Below are positions 24,770-31,763 of a stretch of DNA of 64,000 bases, one piece after another (position 1 is the stretch's first letter; every line of letters begins with the position of its first letter). The notes below the pieces were generated by a model. That model saw only the letters and a program-made list of their open reading frames with translations. It did no database searches and was not told the origin of the DNA. Origin of the DNA: CAYWWM01 sp965198025 (lineage in GTDB: Bacteria; Acidobacteriota; Terriglobia; 2-12-FULL-54-10); NCBI GenBank assembly GCA_965198025.1, contig OZ240237.1, positions 744,001 to 808,000 on the forward strand, read 5' to 3'. A program made the position numbers and the translations under genes.

Positions 24770-25825
24770 TCACGCCGCCGCCAGGTACGCCGGCTCCGTA
24801 TTCGTCACCGTCACCTGGAAGTACTCGCTGCCGGCCTTCTGGAACACGCCTTCCTCGCCGACGGTCATCCGCAGCGCCACCTTGCCGTCCACCAGAGTGT
24901 CCTCCGCCGCCGTAAAGTGGACCTCCGGCCAGAGCAGGTCCATGCGATAGACCTCCGGCTGCCCCGGGGTGATCACCGCGCCCCCCAGGTTGATCTGCAA
25001 TTCCTGCGGCGTGTCCTCGCGAAACAGGTCCAGGATGTCCGCGTCGCTCTGATTCACGAGCAGCGTCAGCTCCGGCACCGCCGTGCGCTTCGCCCCGTAC
25101 CACCACCGCCCGACGTACAGCCCCGAAGACGGATACCGCCCGTTCGACTCGTCCGGATTCGCGTTCACCGCCACGCTCCATTCGACGACACGGTTTGAAA
25201 TGTCAACCGCCGCGCCGCTCGGCCCCAGCTTCACGACCGCGCCGCCCCCGTCCAGGTAGGACGGTGTCGCGAGCGGGGGCGGCGTGAACGCCGCATCCGT
25301 GGCGCGCCCCGACCCGAGCATCTGGATCGCCATCTGCACTGGCTCCTGCCCACGCCCGCTCAGCGTGAAGCTGGCCACCACCAGGTCCGGCAGCTTGCGC
25401 GCCAGCCCGGCCCACGGTTTCTCGTGAATCGTCGTAAACGGCATCGTCTTCGAGACGCTCAGGTCCGACCAGGTGATCACGTGGTCGTACGCCGCCGGGT
25501 TGCCGCCCGGATTCGGCTGCGACGAGTTCACGCTGCCCAGGCAGAACGCCGCCGCCCAGCCGGCGAAGATATCGTTCAGCTCCGCCGCCCGCTGCAGCGC
25601 TGTCATCTGTGCTACCTTGCGGTGGCTCGTCGCGTAGGGATGTCCTTTGCCGTAGAGCTCGGCGTCCGAGATCAGCCGGTGCGAGAGCTTCCCGACGTCG
25701 TAGCCCGACACCACCGCTGACAGCGTCAGGTTCCCGTCGCCCAGCGGGGTCCCGAGTGCGCTTTGCCGGTTCGCCGAAAACCGCCAGAGCATTTCATATG
25801 CATGCGTAGGTTCCGTAAAGGCCAT
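24770..25825 (-). CDS. Phage tail tube-like protein
   Basis: A 351-residue, beta-rich protein placed between the tail terminator-like gene and the chaperone-like gene. Segments such as LGDGNLTLSAVVSGYDVGKLSHRLI, KPWAGLARKLPDLVVASFTLSGRGQEPVQMAIQML and PSGAAVDISNRVVEWSVAVNANPDESNGRY, with a C-terminal LRMTVGEEGVFQKAGSEYFQVTVTNT, look like a major tail protein. It is longer than the simplest tube proteins, so an extra surface domain is likely. AAGGAG lies seven bases before the ATG. The assignment rests on composition and order. Confidence 0.6.
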   Translation of the reverse strand: MAFTEPTHAYEMLWRFSANRQSALGTPLGDGNLTLSAVVSGYDVGKLSHRLISDAELYGKGHPYATSHRKVAQMTALQRAAELNDIFAGWAAAFCLGSVNSSQPNPGGNPAAYDHVITWSDLSVSKTMPFTTIHEKPWAGLARKLPDLVVASFTLSGRGQEPVQMAIQMLGSGRATDAAFTPPPLATPSYLDGGGAVVKLGPSGAAVDISNRVVEWSVAVNANPDESNGRYPSSGLYVGRWWYGAKRTAVPELTLLVNQSDADILDLFREDTPQELQINLGGAVITPGQPEVYRMDLLWPEVHFTAAEDTLVDGKVALRMTVGEEGVFQKAGSEYFQVTVTNTEPAYLAAA

Positions 25826-25870
25826 CAGTCAACTCCTTGTTCCCGAATCCCGAGTCCCGAGTCCCGAATC

Positions 25871-26314
25871 TCACGCTGGTTTGTCCTCCACCGTCAGCAC
25901 AATCTCCGCGTGGTGGCACAGCACGTTGGACAGGATGCGGAAGTCCACTGCCCGTACCTGTGCCGGCCGCGAGTGCCTCGCTGTCCCTTTCAATTTCCGG
26001 TCCGCCCCGAGCGCCGCCACCGCGCTTTCCACCAGCGCCTGGAATGAGGTCTCGCTCGCCGCCGCATCCTCGACGCCCGCGTAGCCGTGCACCGCCAGCG
26101 TGTGCCGCCGCGCCGTCAGTCGCGCTCCCCGATCTTCCGCCGTCGTTGCCTCCCGCGTAATGAACCAGCATTGCACGCCCCCGCCGGCCGTCCGCGCTCC
26201 GTCGAGAAACTGTTTTTCCGTTTGCCAGTTCCGCACCCGGTCGTACACGTTCGCCACGCCGCCGACCCCTTCGAGGATCGTCTTCACCGCCTGAATGTTG
26301 TTCGCCAGTGCCAT
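25871..26314 (-). CDS. Phage tail terminator-like protein
   Basis: A 147-residue protein between the HK97-gp10-like gene and the tube gene, the standard tail terminator (gpU-like) position. Features are an N-terminal helix (NNIQAVKTILEGVGGVANVYDRVRNW), the strand-rich centre RLTARRHTLAVHGYAGVEDAAASE, a helix (SFQALVESAVAALGADRKL), and a final strand VLCHHAEIVLTVEDKPA. This alpha/beta pattern with a closing strand fits terminator proteins. AAGGA precedes the ATG by about nine bases. Confidence 0.6.
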   Translation of the reverse strand: MALANNIQAVKTILEGVGGVANVYDRVRNWQTEKQFLDGARTAGGGVQCWFITREATTAEDRGARLTARRHTLAVHGYAGVEDAAASETSFQALVESAVAALGADRKLKGTARHSRPAQVRAVDFRILSNVLCHHAEIVLTVEDKPA

Positions 26315-26340
26315 AGAACTGTTTCCTTACCCTTCACGCT

Positions 26341-26382
26341 GTCATCCCGAGGAGCGCAGCGAGTCGAGGGATCTGCTCTTCT
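26341..26382. repeat. Type A dispersed repeat, short form, copy 6
   Basis: GTCATCCCGAGGAGCG and GAGTCGAGGGATCTGC pieces in tandem. It is followed to 26437 by a TCCGACTCCTG element and a CTCTGTGCCTCCGTGG element, making a three-part mosaic between two phage genes. Confidence 0.85.
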
Positions 26383-26435
26383 TCCGTTTTCCGACTCCTG
26401 TTCTTTTCTTCTCGGTGCTCTCTGTGCCTCCGTGG

Positions 26436-26951
26436 CTAATCTCCCGCCACCGCCTCCCCCACTTCTTCCTCCAGAATCTCCGCCACCCGATCCACGTTTT
26501 CATGGAGCGCCCGCTCGAACAGAAACCGTCCCTTCGTGCCGTGCCGTGCGATCTTGCGCCCGATCAGGAAGGCTAGTTGGTGCGCCTGGCGGTCGTCCGT
26601 TACGCCCAGCCGTCGCCTCACCCAGCCCTCAATCGCCGCTGGGGGAGGGAAGTGCGGCCGCGTTCCCACTTCCACGAAGATTCCGTACTGGTCTGCCGGT
26701 GCCCCCAGAAACACGCGCCCGACCACCCTGCCGTCTTCGTGATACACCTCGCGCGTCACGCTCCGGGCCAGTTCGCCCAGGGGGTTTCGTGATTCGGCTC
26801 CGAGCGGCGAGCGCGCCCCGGCCGCCACCGCCCGTTCGAGCAGTTCCGTCGCCCGTTCCAGCCCGCGCTCGACCCCCTGCCGCAGAGATTCGGGAAACCG
26901 TTCGAGCGTCTCTGCGCCCGCCGTACTTTCGACTTGGATTCGCACCTGCAT
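26436..26951 (-). CDS. HK97 gp10-like head-tail/tail completion protein
   Basis: About 171 residues of the HK97-gp10 type. It has an N-terminal helix pair (RFPESLRQGVERGLERATELLERAVAAGARSPLG), then strand text VTREVYHEDGRVVGRVFLGAPADQYGIFVEVGTRPHFPP. The YGIFVEVGTRPHFPP stretch is the recognisable core (Y..fvE.GT...h.p). A C-terminal helix (FLFERALHENVDRVAEILEEEV) follows. Its role is joining the tail to the head. The start is uncertain: an ATG at 26951, a GTG at 26945 and a TTG at 26963 are all possible, and none has a clear ribosome site. Confidence 0.7.
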   Translation of the reverse strand: MQVRIQVESTAGAETLERFPESLRQGVERGLERATELLERAVAAGARSPLGAESRNPLGELARSVTREVYHEDGRVVGRVFLGAPADQYGIFVEVGTRPHFPPPAAIEGWVRRRLGVTDDRQAHQLAFLIGRKIARHGTKGRFLFERALHENVDRVAEILEEEVGEAVAGD

Positions 26952-27032
26952 CGCCTTTTGCAATTCGCGGTTCGGGAGAAAACAACGATTAACTGAGTTG
27001 TTTCTGCGAGTCCCGAGTTCCGAATCTGGTTG

Positions 27033-27707
27033 TCAATGCGTCAGTCGCTCGCCCCCCGCCGTTCTTCCTTGCCATGCCGCGGTCCGCGACGAGGCCGGCG
27101 CGCTGCGCCCGGGATCGGTCCCGAGCAGGTTCTCGTACTCCTTTTCCAGGTGCCGGGCGAGCGTCATGTACTCCTGCGACTTCGTTCGGTAGTTGACGGT
27201 GTCGGCGGCCAGGGAGCTGTCGCCGGTCTGCGCGTAATTCGCCGCCAGCCGCCGCGCCGCCAGTGCTGCCGCCAGCGCTCCCACTGCGTAAAAGTCCGCC
27301 TCGGGAACCGTGGACGCGTCCGCGGCGTGCGCCGCCGTGAATCGAACCCGCGCCGTCTTGCCCGCACCCGGTGCCCACGCCAGGCGCAGGAAGCGTCCCG
27401 ACGGGCTGGCATACAGCAGCCACTCACCGCTTTCGAGATACGCCGGAGACCGCTCGCCTTGCGGATATTCAATCTCGACGACGCGTGAAAAACCTTCCTG
27501 CCAGCCCGTCAGGCTCGCCACGCTCCACTCGTACTTCACGCCGTCGCCTGCCAGGTCCGCCACCAGCTTCTGCGGACGGTCCTTCGAGTACCGGCCCGCG
27601 ATCGCTTCTTCAATCGCCCGCACCATCTCCGCCGGGGCCAGCTTCTGCGCTCCGTCCTGCAAGTGTCCGGCCGCCAGTTCCTGATATTCCGGTATCGTTT
27701 TCGCCAT
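27033..27707 (-). CDS. Phage head-tail adaptor-like protein
   Basis: A 224-residue protein immediately downstream of the capsid gene. It has an N-terminal helix with AEMVRAIEEAIAGRYSKDRPQKLVADLAG, a strand region (YEWSVASLTGWQEGFSRVVEIEYPQG, GRFLRLAWAPGAGKTARVRFTAAH), then a helical part (DFYAVGALAAALAARRLAANYA, SQEYMTLARHLEKEYENLLG). The position after the major capsid gene and before gp10 suits a head completion/adaptor protein. I recognise no exact family. The C-terminal 20 residues are Arg/Ala/Gly-rich and look unconserved. Confidence 0.55.
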   Translation of the reverse strand: MAKTIPEYQELAAGHLQDGAQKLAPAEMVRAIEEAIAGRYSKDRPQKLVADLAGDGVKYEWSVASLTGWQEGFSRVVEIEYPQGERSPAYLESGEWLLYASPSGRFLRLAWAPGAGKTARVRFTAAHAADASTVPEADFYAVGALAAALAARRLAANYAQTGDSSLAADTVNYRTKSQEYMTLARHLEKEYENLLGTDPGRSAPASSRTAAWQGRTAGGERLTH

Positions 27708-27789
27708 AGCTCTTCTCGAGAATCGGGCCTCGTGACTCGCGATTCGGGAAACCCGCGTCCCGAATCACGAATCTCGAATGCCGGCTGCT

Positions 27790-30066
27790 TTACGCCACGG
27801 CTTCCTTGTACGCGCCGCGGTAGTCGATCACCACCGACTCATGCTCGTGCCGCACCTTGTAGCGGATCTTGTCGCTCGTGAACACGGCCGCCGCCGTCGG
27901 CTGATCGGCCAGGAAGAACTCCGGCTCCTGCCGTCCTTGCAGGAATCCGATCTCCACCGTGGGCGCTTCCTGCACGTTCGCGAACACGTACCAGTCATTG
28001 GCGTCGGAGAGCAGCGGGGACACGATCACGCGCTCGCTCTGCTGTCCGAACAGGAAGCGCGCCGGATTCGGCGTGAAGTTTGAGTCCGTGTACTGCCGCT
28101 CGTTTTCCTGCCGCGCCAGCCCTTCGAGCTCATGCGGCGCCACCAGCACGTGCGGCCCGATGCCCAGCTTCTTGCCGCTGTCTTTTTCCGTCCGGTTACG
28201 CATTGCTGTCCGCACCACGTCGAGCTCCGCCGCCGACAGCGCCGTCGAGCCCAGGTTCCCGTGTGACGCGTGGAACCACGCCTGCCCGTCGTAGATCGCC
28301 CCGTTGTTGATCATCAGGTTGAAGACGCGCTGCGCCAGCGTCCGCCGCGCCGAGCGTCCCAGCCGGCTCACGATCTGCGGCACGATGCCGAGGTCGTCGT
28401 TGATGATCGTCTTGCGCGTCACCGTTACCAACCCGCCGAACGTCGCCACCGAATAGGTCGCTTTCTCATCGGTCGGCGCCGTCAGCTCGCCGTAGTCCGC
28501 CGCCTCCGTGTCCACCGTCGGCAGGTCGCCGAAGTACCCCACCCGCACCCGCTCCTGCGTCCGGAAGTCCGGCACGCTCGAGAACTGCGCGATCAGCCCG
28601 ATGCCGTAGTCCTGGTCGCGGTAGTCCTTGAGCAGCAGCCGCCGCAGCGTGTTCCCCAGCGCGTTCGGAAACCCGGCGGTCGTGTAGGCCTCGCGCGCCC
28701 GCAGGTGCGCCGCCGCCGTTCCGGTCACTTCCGCGTCTCCCGTATAGGCCACGTAGGCTTCCCGGATTCCGTGGAATGCCGGTACGCTCGTGTCCTCCAC
28801 CGGCAGCCCGAACACGCGGTCGAGCGCCATCTGCATCTTCTCCTCCGGCTCCCGCGCCACCTTCACGCGGCCCGTTTCCATCACGCGCCCCATCGGCGAC
28901 AGCGCCGCATATGCTTCCCGCACTCGCTGTATCTCCATCTCCACGTCCTCCTCCTGAATTTCCATCGCCCCGTTCGGGCCGTCTTCCTGGAAGCGGCTCG
29001 CCACCAGGTCTGCCAGCGGCTTCGGCAGCCGCGACGCCGCCAGTTTCCCGTTCACCCGCAGCCGGTTTTCCGCGATCCGTTGCCGCCGCTCCGCTTCGCC
29101 GATTTGCTGCTGCAATTCCTTCATCTGCTCCTGCACCTGCGCTGGTATTCCTTCCTGCGGCAGGCTGGCTTGCCCCTTGCTCTCTGGTCCCCGAATCCCG
29201 GCTCCCGGCTCCTGCATCGTTTCGATTTCCTGCTTCATGATTGCTCCTTTGTGATTTGCGATTCCTGACTCGGCATTCGACTCGGCATTCGATGACCGGG
29301 CCGGTTCGAAACCTCCCGAATCCCGGCCCTCCAGCACCCCTAGCGCCCGTCCGCCGCTCGACGCCGCGCTGACCATGTCCACGCTGTGCAGCGACGCGAT
29401 GTCTTCGACTTCCAGCGCCGCCTGCCCGTCTGCGCGCGCCGGACGCACTGCGATCACGGCGTCGATGCTGAACCCGATCAACTCCGCCCGTCCTGCTTCC
29501 CACGCCGCCAGCAGTTTCTCCCGCGCCCACCGTTCGCTTGCGAGCAGCGTCAGCGTTGCCTCCGGTCCGCGCGCCCCCAGCGCCGGCTCCGAGAAGAACC
29601 CGATCAAGTCCCGCACGCTGTGCCCGCCGGTGGGACAGGCATTCTCGCCTGTCCCGCTTGCGGGCCATCCCGCGTGGTCCGCGAAACACCGCGCTCCGTC
29701 CAGGTGCTGCAACGCCCGCCGCCCCGCCCGCTCCGTCCAGCGCAACGGTAATCGCGGCCCGTCCGCCCCTCGGGAAGTTCCCGCGTCCCGCACCGCATAC
29801 CGGTTCTTCGACAGCCCGTACTCGAACACCAGCACGCGCCACTTCCGCCCGCTCAGCGTCCCGTTCGCCGGTGACTCCACCAACGCTCCCCCGGCCAGCT
29901 TCGCCTCCACCACCGGCAACGCCGTCGCCGTTCTCCCCAACCCCTCGTTGTCATCCCGAGGAACGAAGTGACGAGGGATCTGCTCTTCCCTGTCATCCCG
30001 AGCGAGCGCAGCAAGTCGAGGGATCTGCTCTTCTCCACTCTTCCAACTCCTGACTTCTGCATTCAT
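27790..30066 (-). CDS. Phage prohead protease-scaffold-major capsid polyprotein
   Basis: One uninterrupted frame of about 758 codons covers what are usually two genes. Residues of about 28-255 look like a prohead protease region (VLVFEYGLSKNRYAVRDAG, LPLRWTERAGRRALQHLDGARCFADH, ASERWAREKLLAAWEAGRAELIGFSIDAVIAV). A linker of repeat-derived sequence (SSNAESNAESGIANH) follows. Next is a scaffold-like coiled coil (EQMKELQQQIGEAERRQRIAENR). The HK97/Mu gpT-like capsid fills the rest: QERVRVGYFGDLPTVDT, WFHASHGNLGSTALSAAELDVVRTAM, IGPHVLVAPHELEGLA. An internal in-frame ATG at 29238 has AAGGAG five bases upstream, so the scaffold-capsid part (482 residues) can be made alone. The first 27 residues are repeat-coded; the start at 30066 is a choice, and 30123 is also open. 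Confidence 0.75.
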   Translation of the reverse strand: MNAEVRSWKSGEEQIPRLAALARDDREEQIPRHFVPRDDNEGLGRTATALPVVEAKLAGGALVESPANGTLSGRKWRVLVFEYGLSKNRYAVRDAGTSRGADGPRLPLRWTERAGRRALQHLDGARCFADHAGWPASGTGENACPTGGHSVRDLIGFFSEPALGARGPEATLTLLASERWAREKLLAAWEAGRAELIGFSIDAVIAVRPARADGQAALEVEDIASLHSVDMVSAASSGGRALGVLEGRDSGGFEPARSSNAESNAESGIANHKGAIMKQEIETMQEPGAGIRGPESKGQASLPQEGIPAQVQEQMKELQQQIGEAERRQRIAENRLRVNGKLAASRLPKPLADLVASRFQEDGPNGAMEIQEEDVEMEIQRVREAYAALSPMGRVMETGRVKVAREPEEKMQMALDRVFGLPVEDTSVPAFHGIREAYVAYTGDAEVTGTAAAHLRAREAYTTAGFPNALGNTLRRLLLKDYRDQDYGIGLIAQFSSVPDFRTQERVRVGYFGDLPTVDTEAADYGELTAPTDEKATYSVATFGGLVTVTRKTIINDDLGIVPQIVSRLGRSARRTLAQRVFNLMINNGAIYDGQAWFHASHGNLGSTALSAAELDVVRTAMRNRTEKDSGKKLGIGPHVLVAPHELEGLARQENERQYTDSNFTPNPARFLFGQQSERVIVSPLLSDANDWYVFANVQEAPTVEIGFLQGRQEPEFFLADQPTAAAVFTSDKIRYKVRHEHESVVIDYRGAYKEAVA
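29632..29655. repeat. Palindromic repeat inside the prohead protease region
   Basis: Nine-base arms GGGACAGGC and GCCTGTCCC around ATTCTC. It is read in frame in the protease part (as part of TGENACPTGGH). This looks like a REP-type palindrome inserted in coding sequence. Confidence 0.75.
29950..29988. repeat. Type A dispersed repeat, short form, copy 7
   Basis: GTCATCCCGAGGAACGAAG joined to TGACGAGGGATCTGC. It lies in the open frame at the start of the protease-capsid gene, four bases from the next copy. Confidence 0.85.
29992..30033. repeat. Type A dispersed repeat, short form, copy 8
   Basis: GTCATCCCGAGCGAGCG and AAGTCGAGGGATCTGC pieces; in tandem with copy 7 and same orientation. Confidence 0.85.
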
Positions 30067-30100
30067 TTCTGTCTCTCCCGTCTCCTGACTTCCAGCTTGT

Positions 30101-30144
30101 GTCATCCCGAGCCCTGTAGCCACGGCACGCTTGTTGTGCCGTGG
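30101..30144. repeat. Truncated type A repeat (copy 9) fused to a 9-bp-arm palindrome
   Basis: GTCATCCCGAGC (30101) breaks off after about 18 bases. It runs into the perfect inverted repeat CCACGGCAC/GTGCCGTGG (30120-30144, seven-base loop). It lies between the portal and protease-capsid genes. Confidence 0.7.
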
Positions 30145-30191
30145 GTCTGTTCTTAGCTTTGTTGCTGCGCTACACCAACCCTGAAAATGGG

Positions 30192-31763
30192 CTACCTTCT
30201 GTCTCCCGCCTCCTGCTCCGTCTTTTCCCGCAGCGCGTGCGGGTCCATCTCGACGTTCAGTTGCAACGCCACCGACGCGATCATCCGTTGCGCGGTTTCT
30301 GCGTCAATCAATTCCGCGCGCCGCAACTCGACCACCGTCTTGCCCACCTGCGCCAGCGCCTCGGCCGCCTTCGCCATGTCCTGCACGCTCATCTCCGGCA
30401 TCTCGACCTGGAACCGCCGCCCCGCCGATTCCGCCAGCGTCCCTGCCGCCACCGCCTGATCCAGCACGAACTCCAGCACCTCGCGCAGCATGAACGCCAC
30501 GTAGCCCTGCCGTTCGAGCAGCATCTTCAGCGACGGCCCGCCCATTTCGAGCGCCGTAGCGCGGTTGGCGTTCCCGCCTTCCGCGAACCAGTGCTCCGGA
30601 AAGCCCGCCCCGGCCAGGTTCATGTTCTTGATCGTGCGCGCCGCCTCGTTGAAGTCGTGCGCCCGCAGCGTCGGCGCCACGGCCTTCCACTCCACCTGTT
30701 CGTTGTGCGCCCGCACCGATCCCGGCCGCGGCGGTCTCTGCTCTCGCAGCCAGTCCTGAATCTGCTCTTCGGTCGCCCCTTTCAGCAGCACGTCCCAGAT
30801 GAAGGCGTTCGCAAACCCGACGCGGTCGATCAGCCCGAACAGCATCTTGTCGTAGCCGTCCAGGTAATCTCCGATCGCGAACAGGTCGCTCACGCCCCGC
30901 GACGCCGACCGCGCCTTGTTGATTGCGAAGTAGAAGCACTCGCCCGTCAGCCGCCCGAACGTTTCGCTCTCCGGGTTCTCGTCCAGGCGCGCGATGCGGA
31001 ACCGCCGAGGACTCTTTTCTCCCCCTGCTGGCCGCCGCCAGACCGCCACCGGCGCCGCAATCGCCGTCGGGCCTTCTTCGCCCACGTCCAATCCGATCTC
31101 GCCCCACTCGATGGCCTCGATCTCCGCCGGGTCCAGGTACCCCAGCCGCACGCGTCCGTTCACCGGATTCACCGCCGCCAGCCAGCACTGCTCGCCGAAG
31201 ATCGCCAGCTCTTTCACGATCTCCGGCAGCGTCACGTCCATGCGGTTGACCGGGTCCCGCCAGAAGCCCTCCAGCACGCGCTGCGCCGCCGGATGCTCCG
31301 CCTTGATCTCGACCCCGTCGCCCACCACGTAGTTCTTGGTGTGTTCCACGATGCGGTGCGCCAGCGGATTCACCAGGTAGAGGTAGTACGCCACCTGCTG
31401 CATGCGCGCGTGCATCGGCGGCATCAGGTCGCGCGGCGAGAGCGTTCCGCCCAGCCCGCGATAGGCTCCAATGGGCCGGTACCCCAACGGATCGTTCCCG
31501 AACAGTTCTCGCGGCGAAGCCGCCTCCCGCGCCCCCTGCCTCCAGCTAGCGCCAGACCCTCTGGCCTGCCGACTACTAGTCGTGTCATCCCGAGGCGAAA
31601 CGACATATTGATGTCGTTTCGGCTGGCGACGAGGGATCTGCTCTTCTGTTCCCTGTCCCCTGTTCCCTGTTCCCTCGGTCCCCGTGTCCCGCGTCCTCAA
31701 TCGCCGCCCCGCCTGCTCTGCGGAGCGCTTTTCCGTCTTCAAATTCAGCAACGTCAAGCCCAT
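30192..31763 (-). CDS. Phage portal protein
   Basis: Portal of 523 residues forming the DNA entry vertex. After an unusual N-terminus it reads MQQVAYYLYLVNPLAHRIVEHTKNYVVGDGVEIKAEHPAAQRVLEGFW, then VTLPEIVKELAIFGEQCWLAAVNPVNGRVRLGYLDPAEIEAIEW. Helix-rich text follows: YLDGYDKMLFGLIDRVGFANAFIWDVLLKG, FNEAARTIKNMNLAGAGFPEHWFAEGG, and a C-terminal LEFVLDQAVAAGTL helix bundle. It lies between large terminase and protease-capsid, as a portal should, and overlaps the terminase gene by 10 bases. Residues of about 23-62 are encoded by dispersed repeats read in frame (TGTEGTGNRGQGTEEQIPRR and what follows), so this part is not native portal sequence. Confidence 0.8.
   Translation of the reverse strand: MGLTLLNLKTEKRSAEQAGRRLRTRDTGTEGTGNRGQGTEEQIPRRQPKRHQYVVSPRDDTTSSRQARGSGASWRQGAREAASPRELFGNDPLGYRPIGAYRGLGGTLSPRDLMPPMHARMQQVAYYLYLVNPLAHRIVEHTKNYVVGDGVEIKAEHPAAQRVLEGFWRDPVNRMDVTLPEIVKELAIFGEQCWLAAVNPVNGRVRLGYLDPAEIEAIEWGEIGLDVGEEGPTAIAAPVAVWRRPAGGEKSPRRFRIARLDENPESETFGRLTGECFYFAINKARSASRGVSDLFAIGDYLDGYDKMLFGLIDRVGFANAFIWDVLLKGATEEQIQDWLREQRPPRPGSVRAHNEQVEWKAVAPTLRAHDFNEAARTIKNMNLAGAGFPEHWFAEGGNANRATALEMGGPSLKMLLERQGYVAFMLREVLEFVLDQAVAAGTLAESAGRRFQVEMPEMSVQDMAKAAEALAQVGKTVVELRRAELIDAETAQRMIASVALQLNVEMDPHALREKTEQEAGDRR
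31584..31645. repeat. Type A repeat (copy 10) carrying a nested palindrome, within the portal gene
   Basis: The type A repeat is split by a perfect palindrome at 31596-31621: arms CGAAACGACAT and its complement around ATTG. After it the repeat resumes with GACGAGGGATCTGCTC. A GTTCCCTGTTCCCT-type repeat follows to about 31676. All of it is coding in the portal frame. Confidence 0.85.
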
